Assembly (NCBI GenBank): GCA_029264635.1
Contig: JARIAA010000164.1
Span: forward strand, 1 to 8,301
Reading direction: 5' to 3'
DNA length: 8,301 nt
DNA from: Psychrobacter sp.
Lineage (GTDB): Bacteria > Pseudomonadota > Gammaproteobacteria > Pseudomonadales > Moraxellaceae
Of this stretch, positions 1 to 5,591 are shown one piece after another (the first letter of the stretch is position 1; every line of letters starts with the position of its first letter). The translations under genes were made by a program, and so were the position numbers. The notes beneath the pieces were generated by a model. The model was not told where the DNA came from and did no database searches. It saw only the letters and a list, made by a program, of their open reading frames with translations.

Positions 1-238
1 TCGTTTGCGTTGGATCATAATCCACATTGGCGGTCTCGCCTGCAAAGTTCACACTCGCTTCATATACAGCAGGCTTTTTATTAAGCACCTTCTCGATCCG
101 TGACGCACAGGCTTGACATGACATCCCATCAATCGCAAGTTGCAGATGCGCACGCTTTGTCGCAAGCGACGTGTTAGACTCAACATCGGTTTCAACATCA
201 TAAGATTGATCACTGGAAGTACGGGTAGCATCATTCAT
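1..238 (-). CDS. copA: Heavy-metal (probably copper) P-type ATPase, N-terminal HMA domain only (partial)
   Basis: Reading the minus strand from the ATG at 238 gives 79 codons that run off the window edge. After a hydrophilic leader of about 30 residues comes an HMA domain with the metal-binding motif GMSCQAC (Cys41 and Cys44), followed by the typical beta-strand text ASVNFAGETANVDYDP. In bacteria an HMA domain of this kind at the start of a long protein usually belongs to a Cu(I)-exporting P1B-ATPase, which pumps copper from cytoplasm to periplasm. The transmembrane and ATPase domains lie outside the window, so the enzyme class is inferred; MerA or another HMA-bearing protein is possible. The CopZ-like chaperone gene immediately upstream supports copper. 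The Shine-Dalgarno sequence is weak (GAG about 10 nt before the ATG). An overlapping open frame starting at 234 is a shadow without HMA features. Confidence 0.78.
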   Translation of the reverse strand, partial: MNDATRTSSDQSYDVETDVESNTSLATKRAHLQLAIDGMSCQACASRIEKVLNKKPAVYEASVNFAGETANVDYDPTQT

Positions 239-328
239 AAATAGAGCTCGTTAAGGCGTTTATAGGTTTTATTAGCTAAAGAAGTCTGGCGATGAAAAAA
301 TGAGAGATGTAAATAAAATAGGCGGCTC

Positions 329-354
329 ATCCTAAAGTTTATTCTGTATAGGAT
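329..354. promoter_or_regulatory. Inverted repeat at the presumed ATPase transcription start
   Basis: ATCCTA at 329-334 is the exact reverse complement of TAGGAT at 349-354, with 14 bases between them. The dyad lies just downstream of the candidate -10 box at 358-363, where it would cover the transcription start. That position would suit a repressor operator. Six-base arms can occur by chance, and the copies do not resemble the CueR/MerR-type operator I know, so the role is inferred. Confidence 0.25.
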
Positions 355-357
355 CTA

Positions 358-386
358 ATTATAGTAGAGTAACATAAGGTCATTAT
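358..386 (-). promoter_or_regulatory. Candidate promoter of the P-type ATPase gene
   Basis: On the minus strand a perfect TATAAT lies at 358-363, about 120 bases before the ATPase ATG. With a 17-base spacer the -35 position is 381-386 and reads ATAATG, a poor match to TTGACA. A strong -10 with a weak -35 would fit an activator-dependent promoter, as is usual for copper exporters, but no MerR-type dyad is visible in the spacer. Confidence 0.3.
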
Positions 387-431
387 ACTAAAAAGAATAG
401 TGATGATATCTATTAAATGGTCATCGTCACG

Positions 432-472
432 ATCAATTCAAGTACAATCAATTCAAGTACAATCAATTCAAG
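432..472. repeat. 15-bp direct tandem repeat, about 2.7 copies
   Basis: The unit ATCAATTCAAGTACA occurs at 432-446 and 447-461 without a mismatch, and its first 11 bases recur at 462-472. It lies between the chaperone terminator and the candidate ATPase promoter, about 70-110 bases upstream of the -10 box. It may be a simple slipped-strand expansion or a repeated protein-binding site; the sequence alone does not decide. Confidence 0.9.
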
Positions 473-500
473 CGATGTATCTCAAACCATTTAACCATTA

Positions 501-529
501 AAAAAGCCAGCTATAGTAGCTGGCTTTTT
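501..529. terminator. Perfect hairpin terminator after the HMA chaperone gene, bidirectional
   Basis: AAAAAGCCAGCTA (501-513) and TAGCTGGCTTTTT (517-529) are exact reverse complements around a 3-base loop, giving a 13-bp stem whose outer pairs form a T-tract on both strands. It begins 19 bases past the stop of the chaperone gene at 548, so that gene probably ends its transcript here and the ATPase needs its own promoter. Confidence 0.92.
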
Positions 530-547
530 ATCAAAGAGAAATAAAAA

Positions 548-772
548 TTATGAATTAGCAACGGTTGCATCAAATCCAGCGTCATCGATCGCCGCAGCAA
601 TTTCTTCTGCACTGGTTTTACTGTCATCAAAGGTCACTGTTGCAAGATTATCCGTCAAATCAACAGAAATAGTATCCACGCCGTCGATTCCATCAGTAGC
701 AGTATGCACACTTGCTACGCAACCGTCGCAAGTCATGCCATTAATATTAATTATACGAGTTTGGCTTGCCAT
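548..772 (-). CDS. Small HMA-domain metallochaperone (CopZ-like)
   Basis: This 74-residue cytoplasmic protein is a single ferredoxin-like HMA domain. The metal loop is GMTCDGC at residues 12-18 (Cys15 and Cys18), followed by the expected helix, the IDGVDTISVDL strand, the ATVTFDD strand and a C-terminal helix ending in AGFDATV. Proteins of this size and motif bind Cu(I) with the two cysteines and pass it to the N-terminal HMA domain of copper ATPases; the neighbouring ATPase gene fits that. The metal is inferred, since related domains carry other soft metals. The start is well placed: AAGGAG lies about 7 bases before the ATG at 772. It has its own strong terminator and is separated by 207 bases from the gene before it, so it is probably monocistronic. 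Confidence 0.9.
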   Translation of the reverse strand: MASQTRIININGMTCDGCVASVHTATDGIDGVDTISVDLTDNLATVTFDDSKTSAEEIAAAIDDAGFDATVANS

Positions 773-782
773 TTTAGGCTCC

Positions 783-798
783 TTATTGTTATTTATAT
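783..798 (-). repeat. 16-bp leader element shared by kdsA and the HMA chaperone gene, copy 2
   Basis: This is the exact second copy of ATATAAATAACAATAA (minus strand). It runs directly into the AAGGAG ribosome binding site of the chaperone gene that starts at 772. Confidence 0.5.
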
Positions 799-836
799 AA
801 TGAAAAACTGTCCAACGATAGATATCAAACAGCTAA

Positions 837-851
837 CCCTTACGTTAAGGG
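837..851. promoter_or_regulatory. Inverted repeat upstream of the HMA chaperone gene
   Basis: CCCTTA (837-842) and TAAGGG (846-851) are exact reverse complements around CGT, about 65 bases before the chaperone ATG. No T-tract follows on either strand, so it is not a terminator. On the minus strand it overlaps a weak -10-like TAACGT that lies 17 bases after a TTGATA, which would suit an operator. The function is inferred. Confidence 0.3.
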
Positions 852-979
852 ATAATGACAGCAATATCAAGTAAGTCTAGTAAGTGCTTTATGATCAGTT
901 TACGGCTTAGTAAGTGAAAATGTAACTGAACTGGTCGTGTCCACATTTAAAAATCAGTCGGTTGAATTGATGACATACC

Positions 980-1234
980 TTATTCGTGATAACGAGGATT
1001 TTGCGGCGCATCAATCGGAAAGGGCTGAGTCACATAATCGACCATACTAATCGCAGCCGTAAAAGCATGAATACTGGTATCGGTATCGTCATAGCGTATG
1101 AGTGCTGTACTACTAGCAGGATCAAGCTCGACAGCTGTAACGCCATGAATGTTTTTTAGCGCTGTCATTACACTGTCCACACCTTTGGCATCGTCAATAT
1201 TTTCGATACTCACCTTAGCCATTTTAATCGCCAT
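980..1234 (-). CDS. Cysteine-less HMA-fold paralogue
   Basis: This 84-residue protein aligns with the HMA chaperone encoded at 548-772: a first strand VSIENI, a helix SVMTALKNI, a strand HGVTAVELD, a strand STALIRYDD and a second helix. Where the chaperone has GMTCDGC, this protein has IDDAKGVD, and it contains no cysteine at all, so classic Cu(I) binding by CXXC is impossible. A C-terminal tail rich in Pro, with His at the penultimate position, extends beyond the domain. AAGGAT lies 6 bases before the ATG at 1234, which favours that start over the Met four codons later. The gene begins 39 bases after the kdsA stop without a visible terminator between them, so the two are probably co-transcribed. 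Its function is unknown; a regulatory or scaffolding partner of the metal system, or a decayed duplicate, are both possible. Confidence 0.78.
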   Translation of the reverse strand: MAIKMAKVSIENIDDAKGVDSVMTALKNIHGVTAVELDPASSTALIRYDDTDTSIHAFTAAISMVDYVTQPFPIDAPQNPRYHE

Positions 1235-1240
1235 AATCTT

Positions 1241-1246
1241 ATCCTT
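1241..1246 (-). promoter_or_regulatory. Ribosome binding site deciding the start of the cysteine-less HMA gene
   Basis: AAGGAT on the minus strand lies 6 bases before the ATG at 1234. The alternative ATG four codons downstream has no such sequence before it, so 1234 is the better start. Confidence 0.7.
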
Positions 1247-1273
1247 TTAATACAACGGGTTTATAAACAGTTA

Positions 1274-2149
1274 TTAATGGGTATCTAAGACTTTAAAACC
1301 TTTAACCAACTCATCAATCTGCTTGAGCTGACGCAAAAACGGCTCTAATTGACTCGTTCTCAAGGCACAAGGACCATCGCACTTTGCTGTTTCTGGGTTT
1401 AGATGGGCTTCTAAAAACAAGCCTGCTAACCCTGTTGCCATGCCTGCACGTGCAAGGGTGGTGATTTGCTCACGGCGTCCGCCCGCACTGTCACTACGCG
1501 CGCCTGGCTGCTGCAAACTATGGGTCACATCAAAAAACACTGGAATATTCATCTGCTTCATGGTATCAAAGCCCAGCATATCGACGACCAAATTATTATA
1601 ACCAAACGCACTACCACGCTCACAAAGAATCAGCTTATCGTTGCCACCCTCAAGGCACTTATTAACGATGTGGCGCATCTCGTGCGGGGCCAAAAACTGC
1701 GCCTTTTTAATATTAATGATAGCGTCTGTCTTCGCCATCGCATGAACTAAGTCAGTCTGACGCGACAAAAACGCAGGAAGCTGGATAATATCGGCAACCT
1801 CAGCGACGGGCGCTGCTTGATACGGCTCGTGTACGTCGGTAATAATGGGAACTTGGAACTTTTCTTTGATTTGCCCTAGCCAATCGATGCCCTTCTCTAA
1901 CCCAGGACCTCTATAAGAATGTAGGCTTGAACGATTGGCTTTATCAAAGCTGGCTTTAAAAACATAACCAATGCCCAAACGCTGACATATCTCAATATAC
2001 TGCTCAGCAATCTCAAACGCCAATTCTTTAGATTCTAGAACGTTCATACCACCAAACAAGACAAAGGGCTGATCATTACCGATATTGATCGTATTGCCAC
2101 TTGGCGTAGTAAGCTTAATATGGGATTGAGCGGTTAATACATTATCCAT
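1274..2149 (-). CDS. kdsA: 3-deoxy-D-manno-octulosonate 8-phosphate synthase (KDO-8-P synthase)
   Basis: The enzyme condenses phosphoenolpyruvate with D-arabinose 5-phosphate to KDO-8-phosphate in the cytoplasm, the committed step to the KDO of lipopolysaccharide. The 291-residue length is close to the usual 280 or so. Visible family motifs are FGGMNVLES (32-40), KASFDKANRSS (65-75), GPGLEKG (81-87), TDVHE (104-108), FDVTHSLQQPG (206-216) and FLEAHLNP (245-252), followed by the CDGP segment. Asn36 stands where metal-dependent enzymes have Cys (as in AGPCAIES), so this should be the metal-independent class known from E. coli. The ATG at 2149 has only a weak Shine-Dalgarno context. pyrG lies upstream, as in many gammaproteobacteria, but has its own terminator; eno, often next in that cluster, is not in the window. 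The gene 39 bases downstream is probably in the same transcript. Confidence 0.97.
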   Translation of the reverse strand: MDNVLTAQSHIKLTTPSGNTINIGNDQPFVLFGGMNVLESKELAFEIAEQYIEICQRLGIGYVFKASFDKANRSSLHSYRGPGLEKGIDWLGQIKEKFQVPIITDVHEPYQAAPVAEVADIIQLPAFLSRQTDLVHAMAKTDAIINIKKAQFLAPHEMRHIVNKCLEGGNDKLILCERGSAFGYNNLVVDMLGFDTMKQMNIPVFFDVTHSLQQPGARSDSAGGRREQITTLARAGMATGLAGLFLEAHLNPETAKCDGPCALRTSQLEPFLRQLKQIDELVKGFKVLDTH

Positions 2150-2165
2150 GAAGTCATCACTATCT

Positions 2166-2181
2166 TTATTGTTATTTATAT
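2166..2181 (-). repeat. 16-bp leader element shared by kdsA and the HMA chaperone gene, copy 1
   Basis: ATATAAATAACAATAA on the minus strand lies 17-32 bases before the kdsA ATG. An identical 16-mer occurs at 783-798, just before the Shine-Dalgarno sequence of the HMA chaperone gene. It is AT-rich and unstructured, so it may help ribosome loading, or it may only reflect local base composition. Confidence 0.5.
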
Positions 2182-2311
2182 GTCATTATTACTCATATTG
2201 CTACCCCATATTGTAACCGATAGCCCAGTTAAAAAAAGTATACAAGCGTAATTAGACACAATCGATAGTTTTGACTAGAGATTTTTATAAAGTTACTATT
2301 TTAAAAAGCAA

Positions 2312-2339
2312 AAAAGACCGATTCAAAAATCAGTCTTTT
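2312..2339 (-). terminator. Hairpin terminator after pyrG
   Basis: On the minus strand AAAAGACTGAT and ATCGGTCTTTT pair over 11 positions with one T-G wobble around a 6-base loop, followed by more T residues (complement of 2302-2311). It begins about 30 bases after the pyrG stop and separates pyrG from kdsA. Confidence 0.85.
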
Positions 2340-2369
2340 AAGTGATGTCAAACTGTCATACTTAAACGA

Positions 2370-4004
2370 TTACTTAGTTGCGCTAAAATTCTTCGCCGCT
2401 TTGACAAAGCTATTAAACAATGGATGACCACCGCGGGGCGAGCTGGTAAATTCAGGATGGAACTGTACGGCGACAAACCAAGGATGATCGCTAATCTCCA
2501 CCGACTCAACCAAATGCTGCTTGGCAGAATACCCTGATATCTTCATACCTGCTTGCTCTAAGGGCTCAATATAGCGATTGTTCATCTCATAACGATGGCG
2601 ATGACGTTCAGTGATATTATTCGCGCCATAGATTTGGCTCAATTTAGTCCCAGCAACCAGTTCCGCTTGCTGAGCACCTAGACGCATGGTGCCACCAAGG
2701 TCTGAATCATCACTACGAATCTGTAGCTCGCCGCGCTCATCTAACCATTCAGTAATAAGGCCAATGATAGGCTCAGCAGTCTTGCGATCAAACTCAGAAG
2801 AATTGGCATCGATATCAAGTACATTGCGTGCGTATTCAATGACTGCCAGCTGCATACCAAGACAGATGCCTAAATACGGCACGTTGTTTTCGCGCGCATA
2901 AGTAATGGCCTTTATCTTGCCTGTCGTACCGCGCTCACCAAAACCGCCTGGTACTAAAATCGCGTCCGCATCATTAAGCTGCGCAAGTAAGTTGTCGTCA
3001 TCTTCTAAGCGCTCAGCATCGATATAATCAATCTTGACGTCTGCTTTATGCGTGATACCTGCATGTAGCAACGCCTCATTAATAGACTTATAGGCATCAG
3101 GCAATTCGACATATTTGCCGACCATCGCTACGGTAACGGTCGATTCAGGATTGAGCTGGGCTTCAACCACTTTGTCCCAATCGCTCAAATCTGCCTCTGG
3201 CACATCAAGACCGAAACGCTCGCAGATCAAATCATCAAGATCTTGCTCATGAAGCGTACGCGGTATTTGATAAATGCTTTGCGCATCCTCACACATAATA
3301 ACTGCACGCTCTTCAACGTTAGTAAATAGTGCAATCTTACGACGGTTGTCTTGTGAGATATGATGATCCGAGCGACAAATTAAAATATCAGGCTGCAGAC
3401 CAATAGAACGCAGCTCTTTAACCGAATGCTGGGTCGGTTTGGTTTTGGTTTCGCCTGCACTGGCAATATAAGGCACGAGCGTTAAATGCATCAGCATGTC
3501 GCGATTGCGACCAAGCTCTACTTGCATCTGACGTACGGCCTCCATAAAAGGAAGTGACTCGATGTCGCCGACGGTCCCGCCAATCTCGATAATGGCGATA
3601 TCATAGCCTTCACCACTGGCCAAAATTTTACTTTTAATCTCATCAGTGATATGTGGAATAACTTGTACCGTACCACCGAGATACTCGCCACGGCGCTCTT
3701 TATTCAAGACGTTCTGATAAATACGGCCACTGGTAAAGTTATTACTCTTACTCATCTTTGAATGGCGTAAAAAACGCTCATAATAACCCAAATCTAAATC
3801 GGTCTCAGCGCCATCTTCAGTGACGAACACTTCACCATGCTGAAATGGGCTCATCGTACCTGGGTCGACGTTAATATACGGATCCATCTTAGTCATCGTC
3901 ACACTCACGCCGCGTGCTTCGAGTATTGCAGCGAGAGAAGCTGCGGTAATACATTTTCCTAGTGAGGACACTACCCCACCGGTCACAAATATAAACTTGG
4001 TCAT
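2370..4004 (-). CDS. pyrG: CTP synthase (glutamine-hydrolysing)
   Basis: PyrG converts UTP, ATP and glutamine to CTP in the cytoplasm. From the ATG at 4004 the protein is 544 residues, matching the usual 545 or so; an open frame reaching 24 codons further upstream adds no homologous sequence and is not the start. The N-terminal synthetase domain shows FVTGGVVSSLGK (6-17), the DPYINVDPGTMSP block (41-53), the Mg-site region TDLDLGYYERF with Asp71, and IEIGGTVGDIES with Glu140. The glutaminase domain shows PGGFGERG (352-359), the nucleophile Cys381 in GICLGMQ, and His516 with Glu518 in FHPEF. The odd point is Cys18: the residue after the P-loop Lys17 is Gly in the PyrG sequences I know (SLGKG). 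The codon reads TGT, one base from GGT. The remaining motifs are intact. A hairpin terminator follows. Confidence 0.98.
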   Translation of the reverse strand: MTKFIFVTGGVVSSLGKCITAASLAAILEARGVSVTMTKMDPYINVDPGTMSPFQHGEVFVTEDGAETDLDLGYYERFLRHSKMSKSNNFTSGRIYQNVLNKERRGEYLGGTVQVIPHITDEIKSKILASGEGYDIAIIEIGGTVGDIESLPFMEAVRQMQVELGRNRDMLMHLTLVPYIASAGETKTKPTQHSVKELRSIGLQPDILICRSDHHISQDNRRKIALFTNVEERAVIMCEDAQSIYQIPRTLHEQDLDDLICERFGLDVPEADLSDWDKVVEAQLNPESTVTVAMVGKYVELPDAYKSINEALLHAGITHKADVKIDYIDAERLEDDDNLLAQLNDADAILVPGGFGERGTTGKIKAITYARENNVPYLGICLGMQLAVIEYARNVLDIDANSSEFDRKTAEPIIGLITEWLDERGELQIRSDDSDLGGTMRLGAQQAELVAGTKLSQIYGANNITERHRHRYEMNNRYIEPLEQAGMKISGYSAKQHLVESVEISDHPWFVAVQFHPEFTSSPRGGHPLFNSFVKAAKNFSATK

Positions 4005-4056
4005 AGCACTCTGTCGGTAATTGGTAAGGAAGGATTTTACTAAAAATACGTCACAA

Positions 4057-4085
4057 AATATAGGGCAAAAGCACAAACTCTTTAA
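4057..4085 (-). promoter_or_regulatory. Candidate pyrG promoter
   Basis: On the minus strand TATATT (4057-4062) is preceded, 17 bases upstream, by TTAAAG (4080-4085). The match to the -35 consensus is weak. It lies in the 130-base gap between the upstream porin terminator and the pyrG start, where a promoter is needed. Confidence 0.3.
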
Positions 4086-4135
4086 AACGCTCAGCTTTTC
4101 CTTTTTTTCATCTTAATTGATACAACGCAAAAAGA

Positions 4136-4154
4136 CTCACCTTTTTAAGATGAG
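4136..4154 (-). terminator. Hairpin terminator after porin A
   Basis: On the minus strand CTCATCTT and AAGGTGAG form an 8-bp stem with one T-G wobble around an AAA loop, followed by TCTTTTT. It lies about 47 bases past the restored stop of porin A. The stem resembles those after porins B and B', including the same wobble position. Confidence 0.75.
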
Positions 4155-4200
4155 CACTTATATTTTTATTTTGTACGGACTATATGTATACCCTGTGAAT

Positions 4201-5398
4201 TTAGAATTTGTATTCTAAACCGCCACCGATTGCAAATACACTAATATCAGATTCGATATTGTCATAACGCTCATATTTTTCATTATTAGCATCTGCCCCC
4301 TTGGATTTTACTGACCGCCACATAATCGGCTGAATTCTGACCGATATAAGCATGACCGGTTATATTTTTCTTAAAGTCGTATTTGCCGCCCAGCACTATT
4401 TGATCCGAATTAGAATTGTCATAACCATTTAAATTATCAGTCCTGTTGTACTGAAGATAGATAGAGGCAGGCTTGGCAAAATTGTCCAAATCCATCTCAC
4501 CGCTGACTACCCAACCTCTCTCCTTTTGAGAGTCATCAAAATCATAGTCGACTTGTTGGTACATGAGACCTAAAGTGACGTCATTTGGAAGGCTAATATA
4601 CTTATCTATATCAGCCGTTAGCGCAGCACGAATAACGTCACCGCCATAATTCACTTTTTTTCTACGGGGTTCATCTGGATCGGTTAAGTCTAAAATGCTA
4701 ATATCATCATCAACATCCATATCTTTACTGTATGCAAGCCCTACAGTGTAGCCTGCATCCGGTTCATACAGCAGTGAAGTAGCAAAGCCATCCTTTCGAC
4801 CTCTACTCTCGGATGAAAAGCTTTCATCAGCTGCATATTGCAACCTTAAATCTAGGGGCAGATCCTCGTACTGAGGTGCAATCCACACAACTGAGTTACT
4901 CTGGCGGGAGTCGTCAAGCATGTTAAGTGCGCGAAGCTCATCTTCTCTTTTGAGCTTACTGTCTCCTAAGTTATCCCAGTAACCTTCGGTAACAATGACC
5001 TTATCAACTTCACCGAGTATCGATGAATTACGGCCAACACGCAGCTCACCGTACTGCTTATTTTTTAGTCCCAAATAAGTATCACGATTTTTGAAGGCCG
5101 ACTTATCACCATCAACACTAATCCCATATTCTAACTTATAAACCAAATCCGTATTATCAGTCATATCCTCAGAACCTCTGAGGCCTAATCGTCCAGAATG
5201 TGAGTTGATCTCTACTGTATTTTCATCATATTCGTTTAACGCTTTAGTCGCCTCACCTGTACGAAGACGAGTACTTCTATCTGCCTTGGAATTAATATAG
5301 TCTGTAGTAATAAACGCTTTACCATAAAATTTTGGAGCTGCATCAACAGTAGGCACCCAAAAAGAGACCATAAGAATAACTAAAAGTAGGTTTTTCAT
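4201..5398 (-). pseudogene. Outer-membrane porin A, frameshifted near the C-terminus
   Basis: The frame from the ATG at 5398 gives 370 residues: a signal peptide of about 20 residues (cut before APKFYGKA), then porin barrel text such as SGRLGLRGSED, LVYKLEYG, RDTYLGLKN and GELRVGRNSS, ending abnormally in GGRC at 4286. Paralogues end in GxGLEY(I/L/K)F. In the next frame the sequence continues as ADANNEKYERYDN and so on to FAIGGGLEYKF and a stop at 4201. Removing one G from the G5 run (4296-4300), or one A from the A4 run (4306-4309), joins the two into a 398-residue porin. As read, the protein lacks its last beta-strand and terminal Phe, the signal the Bam complex uses, so it should not assemble. 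It may be a young pseudogene, a phase-variable state or a sequencing error. GAGGGG precedes the ATG as ribosome binding site; a terminator follows. Confidence 0.85.
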
Positions 5399-5524
5399 AA
5401 GAACCCCTCTATTTGTAATGTTAATACAGAGCAGATTAACACCTTATAGTCACTAAGGTTTAAATATAAGTCTTAGAAGTGAAACACAATAGCTTTGTTA
5501 TGAGATAGTTTATATAAAAAACAC

Positions 5525-5553
5525 AAAAGCTCACCTATAAAGATGAGCTTTTT
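5525..5553 (-). terminator. Hairpin terminator after porin B
   Basis: On the minus strand AAAAGCTCATCT and AGGTGAGCTTTT pair over 12 positions with one T-G wobble around a 4-base loop, with T residues in the trailing arm. It lies about 40 bases past the porin B stop and 125 bases before the porin A start. Confidence 0.85.
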
Positions 5554-5591
5554 ATTGCAGCAAAACCATAAAAATCAAAATATAGCGAATA

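Larger units (their letters stand above)
239..547. other. Intergenic region between the chaperone and ATPase genes
   Basis: This stretch of about 309 bases has no supportable gene on either strand. Reading from high to low coordinates it holds the chaperone gene's hairpin terminator (501-529), a 15-bp tandem repeat (432-472), a candidate ATPase promoter with its -10 box at 358-363, an imperfectly spaced inverted repeat (329-354), and an untranslated leader to the ATG at 238. Confidence 0.8.

Noticed and set aside
49..234. Open frame of 61 codons on the minus strand starting at 234
   Set aside because: It overlaps the HMA domain of the P-type ATPase in another frame and has no domain signature; the HMA frame starts at 238.
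837..851. Terminator between the cysteine-less HMA gene and the chaperone gene
   Set aside because: The stem is only 6 bp and no T-tract follows on the minus strand.
1..1234. Three consecutive HMA genes as a newly formed metal-resistance island or transferred element
   Set aside because: No transposase, integrase, flanking repeats or change of base composition is visible; they sit beside housekeeping genes in the same orientation.
1466..1750. Plus-strand open frame of 94 codons inside kdsA
   Set aside because: It is antisense to a conserved enzyme, has no supported ribosome binding site or family signature, and is a shadow of kdsA codon use.
2686..2901. Plus-strand open frame of 71 codons inside pyrG
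   Set aside because: It is antisense to conserved PyrG sequence and shows no recognisable features.
4005..4076. N-terminal extension of PyrG by 24 residues
   Set aside because: The extension is Cys/Phe-rich with no family match, and the PyrG family starts at MTKFIFVTGG; a 544-residue protein is the normal length.
4286..5398. Porin A as a complete 370-residue gene ending in GGRC
   Set aside because: The neighbouring frame carries the conserved C-terminal strand and Phe, so the apparent stop results from a frameshift.
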